From Lentilactobacillus fungorum (GTDB taxonomy: Bacteria > Bacillota > Bacilli > Lactobacillales > Lactobacillaceae): DNA of 64,000 nt. The DNA lies in the NCBI RefSeq assembly GCF_016860605.1, contig NZ_BNJR01000007.1, positions 165,477 to 229,476 of the forward strand, in the 5' to 3' direction. Under the pieces are notes generated by a model, which searched no databases, was not told the origin of the DNA, and saw only the letters and a list, made by a program, of their open reading frames with translations. The number at the start of each line of letters is the position of its first letter. Position 1 is the stretch's first letter. A program made the translations under genes and the position numbers. Below, in pieces: positions 8,507 through 16,951 of this stretch.

Positions 8507-9691
8507 ATGATAGAGAAGATTCTTGCAATCAACGCAGGTAGCTCATCGTTGAAGTTTAAGCTGTATTTAATGCCGGATGAACAGGTCATGATTCACGGAA
8601 TGGTTGATCGAATCGGCCACCAAGATGCCGTGTTTACTTATCAAACGACAAGTGGAGACAAACACAAGACGACTGAAGCCGTTAGTGATCATACAGCTGC
8701 AACTGAACTAGTTATCAAAGCGTTGAATGAGAGTGGCGTCATCAAGGATAAATCAGAAATTGTTGGCGTCGGTCATCGAGTTTCTCACGGTGGCAGTTAT
8801 TACACCCAGTCCGTTGAAATCAACGATGACGTTGCCAAACGAATTTCTGAATTGTCAGTGCTTTCTCCTTTGCACAATCCGGCTAACCTACTAGGAATCC
8901 AGGCTTTTGAAAAATTGCTTCCGGAAGCTAGAGAAGTCGCGGTGTTCGATACGTCGTTTCATAGCACAATGCCACCTAAGGCATACACTTATGCGCTACC
9001 CTATCGCTATATTGAAAAGTATGGGATTCGCCGTTATGGCTTTCATGGGCAATCACACCAGTATATTTATAGCGTGGTGCGGGAACGATTTGGCGAACAA
9101 ACGGCGGACAAGCTTATCTCTTGTCACTTAGGAAATGGTGCCAGTATCTGTGCAATTAAGGATGGCAAATCCGTTAATACGTCCATGGGCTTCACACCAT
9201 TAGCTGGTCTAGTAATGGGAACCCGTTCTGGCGATATTGACCCAGAAATCCTCCCATTTCTTGAGGAAAAAGAACATCTGAATTCAGAGGACGTCAGAGA
9301 TATGCTGAATCATGAGTCTGGGGTTTTAGGAATTTCAGGCGTTTCAAATGATATTCGAGACGTTTTGAAAGCAGAATCTGAAGGTAACCAACGGGCCAAG
9401 TTGGCTTTGGACGTTTATGTCCATCAAATTCAAGAGTTTATTGGTGCCTATACAACGGATCTTGGTGGCCTGAAGGTTTTGTCCTTTACCGCTGGCGTGG
9501 GGGAGCATTCCGCCCCAATTCGGGCTCGAGTTTGTCAAGGGCTTGCCTATTTAGGCATTAAGATTGATGACGCCAAAAATGAGGCAAATGACATTGAAAT
9601 TCAAACAGCAGATAGCAAAGTGAAAGTGGTTGTCATTCCGACCGATGAGGAACTAATTATTGCTCGTGAAACGGCAAAAGTCATCGGTTGA
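8507..9691 (+). CDS. pduW: Propionate/acetate kinase
   Basis: A 394-residue acetate/propionate kinase of the ASKHA fold that forms ATP and acid from the acyl-phosphate made by PduL. The N-terminus ILAINAGSSSLKFKLY, the central GYRRYGFHG-type motif (here GIRRYGFHGQSHQY) and MGTRSGDIDP are canonical. It lies in the operon between pduQ and pduU and is preceded by AGAGAGGAAG. A housekeeping AckA would be nearly identical in motifs, so the Pdu-specific role is from context. Confidence 0.94.
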   Translation: MIEKILAINAGSSSLKFKLYLMPDEQVMIHGMVDRIGHQDAVFTYQTTSGDKHKTTEAVSDHTAATELVIKALNESGVIKDKSEIVGVGHRVSHGGSYYTQSVEINDDVAKRISELSVLSPLHNPANLLGIQAFEKLLPEAREVAVFDTSFHSTMPPKAYTYALPYRYIEKYGIRRYGFHGQSHQYIYSVVRERFGEQTADKLISCHLGNGASICAIKDGKSVNTSMGFTPLAGLVMGTRSGDIDPEILPFLEEKEHLNSEDVRDMLNHESGVLGISGVSNDIRDVLKAESEGNQRAKLALDVYVHQIQEFIGAYTTDLGGLKVLSFTAGVGEHSAPIRARVCQGLAYLGIKIDDAKNEANDIEIQTADSKVKVVVIPTDEELIIARETAKVIG

Positions 9692-9712
9692 ATTGATGAT
9701 CAAAAGGATGGG

Positions 9713-10066
9713 GTGGTAAAAGTGGCTAGAGATATTGAACGAAGCATTCAAGAATATGTACCTGGTAAGCAGGTAACGCTGGCTCACATTGTTGCCAACC
9801 CGACATCTGATATCTATGAAAAGCTTGGGCTGCAAGCGCATAAGAATGCAATTGGAATTTTAACAATTACACCAAGTGAAGCGTCAATTATTGCGGGTGA
9901 TATTGCCACTAAGTCAAGTAATGTAACCTTGGGGTTTATTGATCGATTTAGTGGTTCAGTGGTCATAATCGGCGAAGTTTCAGAAGTAGAATCAGCACTC
10001 AAAGCAGTGGTTGAAAAGCTTCACGATTTGTTAGATTTTGATATTCCGAAAATCACGAGAACGTAA
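9713..10066 (+). CDS. pduU: BMC shell protein PduU
   Basis: A 117-residue circularly permuted BMC shell protein. It aligns along its length with PduU: the beta-barrel-forming N-terminus [19 protein letters not shown], then [20 protein letters not shown] and a terminal KITRT. PduU hexamers have the pore covered by this N-terminal barrel. Possible starts are GTG 9713 and GTG 9722, both after AAGGATGGGG, and I cannot decide between them. PduT and PduS, which often accompany it in enterobacteria, are absent here. Confidence 0.93.
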   Translation: MVKVARDIERSIQEYVPGKQVTLAHIVANPTSDIYEKLGLQAHKNAIGILTITPSEASIIAGDIATKSSNVTLGFIDRFSGSVVIIGEVSEVESALKAVVEKLHDLLDFDIPKITRT

Positions 10067-10083
10067 AGGTGGAGAACAGTGTG

Positions 10084-11142
10084 ATGCAATTACAACAAAT
10101 TTTGACTGATTACCAGATCAAGAAAGATTTTAAATTGAATAATCGGCTTGTTCTTGCCCCGTTAAATATCCAATCGTCCTTATTTGATGGCAGTGTAAGT
10201 CTTAATGATATCGTCTTTCACCAGCAACATGCGCAAAAAGTTGGGATGGATGTTGTCGGTTCTGCCTATGTTTCTCCTGCTGGTAATACCGATTATGGGT
10301 CGATAAGTGCGGCGGATGACAAGAGAGTGCCGGGATTGGCTCAGTTGGCTAATGTAATTCACCAGAGTGGCAGTAAAGCAATTCTCCAGCTGGTGCATGC
10401 TGGACGAATGACTAACAGGCATATTACCCAAGGCCATCGAGTGGTGGCGCCAAGCGCTATTAAAGCAACGCATGGTCACGTTGATCAGCCAAACGAGCTT
10501 ACTGAAGCAGAAATCAGTGAGATTATTGATGAATTTGCGGCTGCCACTCGGCGTGCAATTGCAGCTGGTTTTGACGGGATTGAATTGCATGGCGCAAATA
10601 CGTTTTTGATTCAACAATTCATGTCGCCGCTTTCTAACCAGCGGGAAGATGCTTTTGGGGGATCATTAACCAAACGAATGAAATTTCCAATTTTCTTGGT
10701 GAACCAAGTTAAGGCGGTTGTCAAACAACTCGCAACCAAACCATTTATTGTCGGCTATCGATTATCACCAGAGGAAGTTGAAGCTGGTGGTCTGAAAATT
10801 AAAGATAACCTGATGTTGGCGATCGTCTTAAAGGAAATCGGCATTGACTATTTGAGCCTGTCATTGCATCAATACAATCAATTACCGTTGACTAGCGATA
10901 AACTGCAAGGCTTTTCAATTCCTGATATCTTTAGGCAGGCAGTGGGAAATCAGTTGCCCATTATGGTTGCTGGCGCAATTAATTCAAAAGCGAGCTTGGA
11001 AGATGCTCATGCAGATCTAATCGCGGTTGGTAGTAAATTATTTGTCGACCCATATTGGCCAGATGAATTGGCGACCGGTAACCCACATCAAGGGGCACCG
11101 ATTACCGGCGGCGTTCCTTATAGTAATATTTGGCCGAAATAA
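10084..11142 (+). CDS. Old Yellow Enzyme family NADH:flavin oxidoreductase
   Basis: A 352-residue TIM-barrel flavoprotein of the OYE family. Supporting motifs are NRLVLAPLNI at the N-terminus, AILQLVHAGRMT (FMN site) and DGIELHGANTFLIQQFMSPL with the HxAN-type catalytic pair. The likely start is ATG 10084, 9 bases after AAAGGTGGAG, the upstream GTG 10069 lying inside that site. OYE enzymes reduce activated alkenes or other electrophiles with NAD(P)H. The substrate here is unknown. It is the first gene after pduU with only 17 bases between, so it is co-transcribed with pdu genes. It carries no evident targeting helix. Confidence 0.88.
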   Translation: MQLQQILTDYQIKKDFKLNNRLVLAPLNIQSSLFDGSVSLNDIVFHQQHAQKVGMDVVGSAYVSPAGNTDYGSISAADDKRVPGLAQLANVIHQSGSKAILQLVHAGRMTNRHITQGHRVVAPSAIKATHGHVDQPNELTEAEISEIIDEFAAATRRAIAAGFDGIELHGANTFLIQQFMSPLSNQREDAFGGSLTKRMKFPIFLVNQVKAVVKQLATKPFIVGYRLSPEEVEAGGLKIKDNLMLAIVLKEIGIDYLSLSLHQYNQLPLTSDKLQGFSIPDIFRQAVGNQLPIMVAGAINSKASLEDAHADLIAVGSKLFVDPYWPDELATGNPHQGAPITGGVPYSNIWPK

Positions 11143-11159
11143 TTTTTGGAGGGCTGGAA

Positions 11160-11951
11160 ATGGCAGTAGCTAATCGACATATCGAAGTTTCTCATAGCGT
11201 TAATATTCGGGACCTCGGTGGCTATCCAACTGTTGACGGCCGGAAAATTAAGTGGCACAAGTTAATTCGGGGTGGCGATCTGTCGGAACTATCAGTTGTC
11301 GATCAGCAAACGTTAGTCGACTATGGCATAACCGTTGCCGTGGATCTACGGTCAAATGCCGAACGTCAGAAATATCCTGATCAGGTTCCTGACCAGATTA
11401 AATTAATGGCACTACCATTATTTAATGATGACGAGACCGAAAGCCGGACGACGACTCAGCGACTCCAAAAAGCTTATTCTAGTAATCCTCGCAGCGGGTA
11501 TTTGCGAATGCTGTATGCTTATCGGCGATTAGTGGTCAACGAGCAGCCACAAAAAGCTTATCGTCAATTTTTCTCCTATCTCGAACAGTATGGAACAAAT
11601 GAAACCGTTTTATTTCATTGCTCAGCGGGCAAAGACCGAACGGGGATGATGACGGTTTTACTGCTCAGCGTTTTAGGCGTTAATCCGGAAATCATTCGAA
11701 GGGACTATTTATTAACGAATAAGTTTTCAGTTCCCCGGATTAATCATCGGATCGAACTAGCAAAAAAAGCGCATATGAACCGCTCATTCATTGCTTCACT
11801 GAGGGATCTTTCATCAGTGTCGATTGATTACTTTGATCAGGCGATGACAATTATTAATTATGAGTTTGGCGGAATCCAAGCATACTTGAAAGATGTTGTA
11901 GGATTGACTGATGCGGATTGCGAAAGATTGAAAGATATATATCTTGAATAA
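11160..11951 (+). CDS. Tyrosine/serine protein phosphatase (PTP family)
   Basis: A 263-residue protein of the bacterial tyrosine-protein phosphatase family (PF13350 type). It starts with NIRDLGGYPT and carries the P-loop HCSAGKDRTG at about residue 153, with the catalytic cysteine and arginine present. ATG 11160 follows GGAGGG at 8 bases. It is the last plus-strand gene of the pdu transcript and ends just before a strong two-way terminator. Substrates may be phosphoproteins or phosphorylated metabolites. Its link to 1,2-propanediol metabolism is unexplained. Confidence 0.88.
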   Translation: MAVANRHIEVSHSVNIRDLGGYPTVDGRKIKWHKLIRGGDLSELSVVDQQTLVDYGITVAVDLRSNAERQKYPDQVPDQIKLMALPLFNDDETESRTTTQRLQKAYSSNPRSGYLRMLYAYRRLVVNEQPQKAYRQFFSYLEQYGTNETVLFHCSAGKDRTGMMTVLLLSVLGVNPEIIRRDYLLTNKFSVPRINHRIELAKKAHMNRSFIASLRDLSSVSIDYFDQAMTIINYEFGGIQAYLKDVVGLTDADCERLKDIYLE

Positions 11952-11955
11952 AAAA

Positions 11956-12019
11956 CATAACGATATTAAAAGGCGTTGAATCCAGAAGTTTGGATCCAAC
12001 GCCTTTTAATATCGTTATG
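11956..12019. terminator. Two-way terminator between pdu operon and pduV
   Basis: A perfect 23-bp inverted repeat (arms 11956-11978 and 11997-12019, core AAAAGGCGTTG/CAACGCCTTTT) with a further short stem in its loop. A-rich and T-rich ends suit termination from both sides. It separates convergent transcripts, and the pduV stop codon lies inside it. Confidence 0.85.
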
Positions 12020-12443
12020 ACTGCAAGTACTTTGTAAATTTGGCAACGTTTTTGCCAGTTACCGCCGATACTTGGAACACTTGACTTGCGCCAGCATCTT
12101 TAAGCCGGTCGTTTACGAGATTGATCTGTTTTGGTGTCGCAACATCGATCTTAGTCACGATGCCTACCGTTGGCTTAGTGAACATCGTGCTAAAGCCGGT
12201 TGGCAATACAACTCGCGGATCGGTCGCGCTTTGCATCAGTACAACGACATCGGCGTCAATTGCCGATGTCATGAGATTTGAGTACATCGCTCGGTGCTCG
12301 ACATATTCGCCGGGCGTATCGATGATATTGGAATAAAATTCAAGTGTTTGTGTTTTATTGTACGTGAGTTTTAATTTATCTAATCGTTGAATTAAGGTGG
12401 TTTTACCGCACCCAATTGCGCCGATAAAGATTGCTTTTTTCAA
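12015..12443 (-). CDS. pduV: EutP/PduV-type small GTPase-like protein
   Basis: This 142-residue protein starts with KKAIFIGAIGCGKTTL, a Walker A motif, and has DTPGE and TKID (nucleotide specificity) further on, as in EutP/PduV. PduV is linked to the microcompartment surface and to its movement or distribution, and its N-terminus can target to the shell. TTG 12443 and TTG 12446 follow GAAAGGTG. GTG 12452 is too close to that site. Unlike in typical pdu operons, where pduV follows pduU on the same strand, it is convergent here and must have its own promoter. Confidence 0.87.
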   Translation of the reverse strand: MKKAIFIGAIGCGKTTLIQRLDKLKLTYNKTQTLEFYSNIIDTPGEYVEHRAMYSNLMTSAIDADVVVLMQSATDPRVVLPTGFSTMFTKPTVGIVTKIDVATPKQINLVNDRLKDAGASQVFQVSAVTGKNVAKFTKYLQS

Positions 12444-12491
12444 CAAATTCACCTTTCTGTATTAAGTGATGGGCAACGCGACTAGAAGCTG

Positions 12492-12719
12492 TCAAATAGG
12501 CGAGGCCTTTCTAAGTTCGTCGGAGCTAAAACCCACTGACAAATAGGCTTGGCATTCTTTACCAGTAGATTTAAGCGCAGCCTTTGCCTCATAAATCATT
12601 GTTCTAAAAATGGGCAAGACCAGATGAATAAAAACCAATCGATACGTCGTTATCAACAAAAAATTTCCAAGTTTGGCATCTTTATTGATAATCCTTTTAT
12701 CTCTATGGGTTAGTAGCAT
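12492..12719 (-). CDS. Possible small ORF, function unknown
   Basis: A 75-codon open frame (ATG 12719, preceded by GGGG) between the DUF4430 gene and pduV. It has one moderately hydrophobic stretch (LVFIHLVLPIFRTMIY) and no family I recognise. Codon use and start context are not convincing, and it may be a chance frame or a gene remnant. Confidence 0.2.
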   Translation of the reverse strand: MLLTHRDKRIINKDAKLGNFLLITTYRLVFIHLVLPIFRTMIYEAKAALKSTGKECQAYLSVGFSSDELRKASPI

Positions 12720-12731
12720 AGCTATCCCCAA

Positions 12732-13487
12732 TTATTTGCCATTCAAGCCATTAACAGTGAAATACCAATGAACCTTATCGCCAGCGGTAATTCGCTTTTG
12801 GTCAGCAGCTTTATCGACGTACTTGCCATTAACCGAATACATCCAACCACTACCGACCTTGATATCATTTTGCTTAAGTCCATTAATCGAGCTGACGTAG
12901 ACGTGGGGGCTGCTTTGGTAAACTAGCTTGAGGTGAGTTTGCTTTAACAAGGAAAACGCCGTTGTCTTCTTGCTAATCTTTAGGTGGCCGGTATAAAACG
13001 TCTTCTTGTATCCTGAAACTTTGATATAGGCTGTGCCGACGGAATTATCTTGTGCGGCCGCCTTTTTTGACTGGCGAGTATGAGTGGCCGTCGTTGTTCT
13101 TGGATGGGTACTTTTTGAGTCTTTTGACTTCTCGGAATTAGTTGTTGCGGCTGCCCGAGTTGAAGATGTCTGGCTAGCTTTAGCGTGAGCCCCTTGGCTA
13201 CTAGTTGCCCCGGACTTGTTTGATTGATCTTGAGTACTGGCGGCGCCTGATTTGGTCTTATGAGCAGTTGGCTTTTTCTGGTTTGCCGTATCCTTTGTCT
13301 TCGATGATTTCTGGTTGTCAGCATCATTGTTTGATGCGCTGTTTGAAGACGCGGCTGTCGACTTTGAAGAAGCACTTGTTACTGGTTTGTGATCAGCTCG
13401 GTTAGATAACACTTGTTGGACACCAAAGCCAATGCCAATGATTAGAATAAACGCTAAAATGATACCAACGAAACGTCCCTTTTTCAT
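12732..13487 (-). CDS. Membrane-anchored DUF4430 (transcobalamin beta-domain-like) protein
   Basis: A 251-residue protein with an N-terminal membrane anchor or signal (FVGIILAFILIIGIGFGVQQ, residues 6-25), then about 115 residues of S/T/K/Q-rich linker typical of a wall-spanning stalk, then a DUF4430-like domain at about 150-251. The end of that domain carries VGSGWMYSVNGKYVDKAADQ and DKVHWYFTVN. DUF4430 corresponds to the beta domain of intrinsic factor and transcobalamin, which closes over bound cobalamin. It is the last gene of the ECF operon, 25 bases after the alpha-barrel-like gene. Family assignment is from motif recognition. Corrinoid binding is inferred from gene context. Confidence 0.8.
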   Translation of the reverse strand: MKKGRFVGIILAFILIIGIGFGVQQVLSNRADHKPVTSASSKSTAASSNSASNNDADNQKSSKTKDTANQKKPTAHKTKSGAASTQDQSNKSGATSSQGAHAKASQTSSTRAAATTNSEKSKDSKSTHPRTTTATHTRQSKKAAAQDNSVGTAYIKVSGYKKTFYTGHLKISKKTTAFSLLKQTHLKLVYQSSPHVYVSSINGLKQNDIKVGSGWMYSVNGKYVDKAADQKRITAGDKVHWYFTVNGLNGK

Positions 13488-13512
13488 AGATGCCTCACTT
13501 TTTAACGGTTAA

Positions 13513-14562
13513 TTACTTCAATGCATAGACTGACTTGTTACTAAGCGCTTGACGATAGGCAGCTGTAGCTAAGCTAACTTGGCCAATCCCAATTAATTGG
13601 CTGGTAGCGCCTTTAATTGAGCCGGTCTTATTAACGTAGGTCAGCATTGCATATAGCGGCGAAGCGGTTTGACTTGATTTGCTGGTGCCATTGACGTACT
13701 GGAGTGAGCCGGCCTGGGCAGACAAAGCAATGATTCCTTCAGCGGTTGAATTGGCATTTTGAATGGTCTTGCCATTAAACGTGTAGCCATAAGCACCGGA
13801 AGGATTAACGGCATTTCGAAGGTATGATTGGCCCTTAGAAATGGCTGATTTGACGGCACTGGTAGTTGCGTTACCACGAATCAAGGCAGTGGTGGCCATT
13901 GCGGTAGTGTCGGAGTCAACGCTGGCAGCCTGGTTATTGTAAGCCCAGCCGTTATTTTTCTGTTGATTCTTAACAATTGAGTTGCTCAAACTGTTAATGG
14001 TAAATTTAGCGGCCGATGGGCGTTTGAACGATGAACTCATCGTAAGGGCGATCAGTGCTTGACTTTTAACATTGACGGTTTGTTTGGTCATCGATTGCCG
14101 ATAAAGGGTGGTGACTAAGTTAACGGCTTTCTTGCTGCCGGTTGGGCGAAATTTGGTTGGGTTCATGCCAATGGCTTTTAAGCCTTGGATGGCGTTAGCT
14201 AAATCAGCCGGGGTACTTTTACTGTTAATGACTAAATTTGAAGCAACCCGTTTCTTTTGATTAGTCGTGAAGTGATAACCCCAATTTTTTAAGCTAAGTA
14301 AGAAGTCGGCGTAACCGCCAGCGGCACCAGTTGTTGGGTAGGCCTTTTTACTGAAAATATAAGCAGTTTTGCCCGACAAGCCGGTCTTATTTTTGGTCAT
14401 CATTTTTTTAGCATATTGGTAGCTGGCCTTAATTTTGGTGTTTTGGTAGCTTCGACTGGCAGTCTTAACACTGGCAGCCCCAGCACTAATTGAAGGACTA
14501 ACAGCTCCAAAGGTTAGTAATGCGGCAGCGGAAACTAATAATAAGCGACTTGTAAATTTCAT
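13513..14562 (-). CDS. Secreted alpha/alpha-barrel protein, transcobalamin alpha-domain-like
   Basis: A 349-residue secreted protein with a signal peptide (LLLVSAAALLTFGAVSP, cleavage near residue 30). The mature part has repeated helical hairpins of the prenyltransferase/squalene-oxidase/intrinsic-factor type. NNGWAYNNQAASVDSDTTAM at about 204-223 and SGAYGYTFNGKTIQNANSTA at about 256-275 are two repeat units of the G-x-Y/F ... DsTAm pattern. No terpene-cyclase acid motif is evident. With the adjacent DUF4430 protein it would reconstitute the two domains of animal transcobalamin. No sortase motif is visible, so it may be held by its partner or released. Confidence 0.75.
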   Translation of the reverse strand: MKFTSRLLLVSAAALLTFGAVSPSISAGAASVKTASRSYQNTKIKASYQYAKKMMTKNKTGLSGKTAYIFSKKAYPTTGAAGGYADFLLSLKNWGYHFTTNQKKRVASNLVINSKSTPADLANAIQGLKAIGMNPTKFRPTGSKKAVNLVTTLYRQSMTKQTVNVKSQALIALTMSSSFKRPSAAKFTINSLSNSIVKNQQKNNGWAYNNQAASVDSDTTAMATTALIRGNATTSAVKSAISKGQSYLRNAVNPSGAYGYTFNGKTIQNANSTAEGIIALSAQAGSLQYVNGTSKSSQTASPLYAMLTYVNKTGSIKGATSQLIGIGQVSLATAAYRQALSNKSVYALK

Positions 14563-14586
14563 CTATAAAACCGTCCTTTGCATAAA

Positions 14587-15291
14587 TTATTTGGTTGGTA
14601 AAATCCGGTATTTTTTAACCAGACGATTGAACAATTTTCCCCATCCTTTATAAAACAAGGTAATGAGAACAGCGTTTGATAGGGCATGGTTAAGATCGAA
14701 CGGGAAACTTGAAGCATAGGCTAGCAAAAAGCTCTTAATTGTTAGCGGCGAAACATAAGCCAGGGCATACCATAGATCCATGATCCACCCAAAGATGAAC
14801 CCCCAGGCAAATCCAAAAATGATCATGAAAATCAAGCTATGACTAATTTTGGTTTGAGCCAACAAACCTGCCGTTAACCCCATCAATCCCCAGGCAACCA
14901 TTTGCCAAGGCGTCCAAGGGCCCTGGCCCAAAAACATATTTGAAACTAATGCAGTTGTTGATCCGGTGATGAATCCCAATTCCGGCCCTAAGCTAACGCC
15001 GCCTAAAATGATTACGAAACTAGCTGCTTGAACGCTTGGAATAGAGGCTAAGGGGACTCGTCCAGCTACTGCCAACGCAATTAAAACGGCAATAAACATC
15101 AGCGTCTGGGTGCTAATATTGTCTCGTTCAAATCGCCAGTAAGCTGGCAGCAAGCTGCAGACCAGAATCATAAAGCTAAATAATAAATAATGCTGTCCCT
15201 TAAGTAATAGAACTAAGGTTAGAAAGGCTGCCATCAGCAAGGTGGCGATTAATAAACGGTAAACATAAGTTATTTCAATTAATTTTCTCAA
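14587..15291 (-). CDS. ECF transporter substrate-binding (S) component
   Basis: A 234-residue membrane protein with six or seven hydrophobic segments, including a conserved-looking GGVSLGPELGFITGSTTALV loop and WTPWQMVAWGLMGL. It belongs to the ECF S-component class that binds the vitamin in the membrane. TTG 15291 is chosen as start because a near-perfect ribosome binding site AAGGGAGGTGATC lies just upstream. ATG frames further upstream overlap the ATPase gene. The substrate cannot be read from the sequence. Cobalamin or a precursor is inferred from the pdu operon and the transcobalamin-like proteins downstream. Confidence 0.85.
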   Translation of the reverse strand: MRKLIEITYVYRLLIATLLMAAFLTLVLLLKGQHYLLFSFMILVCSLLPAYWRFERDNISTQTLMFIAVLIALAVAGRVPLASIPSVQAASFVIILGGVSLGPELGFITGSTTALVSNMFLGQGPWTPWQMVAWGLMGLTAGLLAQTKISHSLIFMIIFGFAWGFIFGWIMDLWYALAYVSPLTIKSFLLAYASSFPFDLNHALSNAVLITLFYKGWGKLFNRLVKKYRILPTK

Positions 15292-15298
15292 ATAGTGA

Positions 15299-16951
15299 TC
15301 ACCTCCCTTCAGATATAGGCGTGATGTCGTCAACTAAGAGGGCATCGGCTACCTGATCACGGACGATCCGGTTGATTGGCGTTGTAAAGAAGAAATTATT
15401 GGCAAAAAATGATTTGGTTGGCAGCAGGGTATTGACGTGACCGTCAAACATAAAGGCGCAGTGATCAGCAAATTGAGCACAAAATTCCATATCGTGGCTC
15501 GCCATGATAATTGTGGTGCCGGCTTGTTGATACTGCTTTAGTAGTCGGCCAATGACAACTTTGGTATACGGGTCTAATCCCTTAGTGGCTTCATCTAAAA
15601 TTAACAAGTCAGGTTTTGCCAATAATGCAATCGCTAACCCCAGCAGTTGCTGTTGACCACCGCTAATGTCAAACGGATTTTGGTTAAGAATCGACTTTAG
15701 GTGGCATTGTTGAATGACGTTGGCAATTCGTGTTGGGGCATCAGATAAGTTGAGTTCGTTGGCCTGAGTGGTGAGTTCATGGCGGACGCTGTCGGCAGTG
15801 AATTGTAGCGTTGGTGTTTGTGATAAAAATGACAGCTGACGAATTCGATCAGCGACTTTGATTTGCCAAACGATTTGCTTGTTCAAGTACACTTTGCCGT
15901 GTTGAGGGGTTCGCAATCCAGCCAAGAGCGACAACAAGGTTGACTTGCCAGACCCATTTTTGCCAATAATTGCTAACCAGTCATGCTGTTGAACAGTTAA
16001 GTTTAAATGATCAATGACGTTTTTAGTTCGATCAAAGGTAAATGAGATATTCTTAACGGTCAACATAGCTGGGGAATTGTCTGTGGTAGATGTCGCGGAT
16101 TGCCTGGCCTTGGTAAATTTTAAATGGGCGTTTTGGATGGCGGCTTGCCCATCGGCGACCGAGATTGGCAACTTGCTTTCAGTAAGTCGGTTTGTGAGGA
16201 ACAACTTAGGAATTGATGGGACAAAGTAAGCCAGTTGGTCATCCTTGATCATTTCTTTGATCCCATCTCGCGGCGTTCCATCGAAACTAATTGTCTGGTG
16301 TTGGAGGAGGATCATGCGATTAGCCAATCCGGCAATCGTGCTCAACCGATGTTCGGTCAAGACAATGGTGATCCCCAACTCTTGTCGAATTCGGCTTAAA
16401 ACGGTTAAAAAGTTTTGAGCAGTTAGCGGATCCAGTTGTGATGTAGGCTCATCCAACAAAATGAGCTTTGGCCGAAGAATCAAAACAGAGGCCAAGTTGA
16501 CTAGTTGAAGTTGGCCGCCTGATAATTCAGAAATGGCGCGGTTGATCATCTGGTCTAATCCCAAAAAGTTAGTGAGTTCCGTAATTCGCCGTTCGATTTC
16601 GTCGCTTGGACAACCGATATTTTCAAGCGGAAAGGCTAATTCATCAATAACGGTTGACATGACTGGCTGGGTTTGGGGATCTTGGGCGACGTAACCGATG
16701 GTTTGAGCACTCTGCAGTTTAGTCAAGTTAGTAATCGGCGTATTGTTAATCAGGACGTGGCCATGATGAGTTCCAAGCGGGGTCAGTTCCTTTTTTAAAT
16801 GGTTGAGAAGCGTTGTTTTGCCGCTGCCAGTGTTGCCGGCGATCATTAAAAAATCACCGGAATTGATTGTGAGGTTAATATCTCGGAGTGCTTGATCGGG
16901 TTCTTCGGGATAAGCAAATGAGAGGTTTTGAATCGAGACTAGTTTTGACAT
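15299..16951 (-). CDS. ECF transporter double ATPase (fused A and A')
   Basis: A 550-residue protein with two complete ABC nucleotide-binding domains in one chain. Domain 1 has Walker A GNTGSGKTT (about residues 38-46), signature LSGGQLQL and Walker B LILLDEPTSQLD. Domain 2 has GKNGSGKST (about 315-323), ISGGQQQL and DLLILDEATKGLD. Both sites look intact. Such fused ATPases energise dedicated (group I) ECF transporters rather than the shared EcfAA'T module. It starts after GAGGGGGT and overlaps the T-component gene by 13 bases. Confidence 0.93.
   Translation of the reverse strand: MSKLVSIQNLSFAYPEEPDQALRDINLTINSGDFLMIAGNTGSGKTTLLNHLKKELTPLGTHHGHVLINNTPITNLTKLQSAQTIGYVAQDPQTQPVMSTVIDELAFPLENIGCPSDEIERRITELTNFLGLDQMINRAISELSGGQLQLVNLASVLILRPKLILLDEPTSQLDPLTAQNFLTVLSRIRQELGITIVLTEHRLSTIAGLANRMILLQHQTISFDGTPRDGIKEMIKDDQLAYFVPSIPKLFLTNRLTESKLPISVADGQAAIQNAHLKFTKARQSATSTTDNSPAMLTVKNISFTFDRTKNVIDHLNLTVQQHDWLAIIGKNGSGKSTLLSLLAGLRTPQHGKVYLNKQIVWQIKVADRIRQLSFLSQTPTLQFTADSVRHELTTQANELNLSDAPTRIANVIQQCHLKSILNQNPFDISGGQQQLLGLAIALLAKPDLLILDEATKGLDPYTKVVIGRLLKQYQQAGTTIIMASHDMEFCAQFADHCAFMFDGHVNTLLPTKSFFANNFFFTTPINRIVRDQVADALLVDDITPISEGR

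Noticed and set aside
12720..12731. Upstream TTG extension of the possible 75-codon ORF
   Set aside because: It overlaps the DUF4430 stop region and lacks a ribosome binding site. Even the shorter frame is doubtful.
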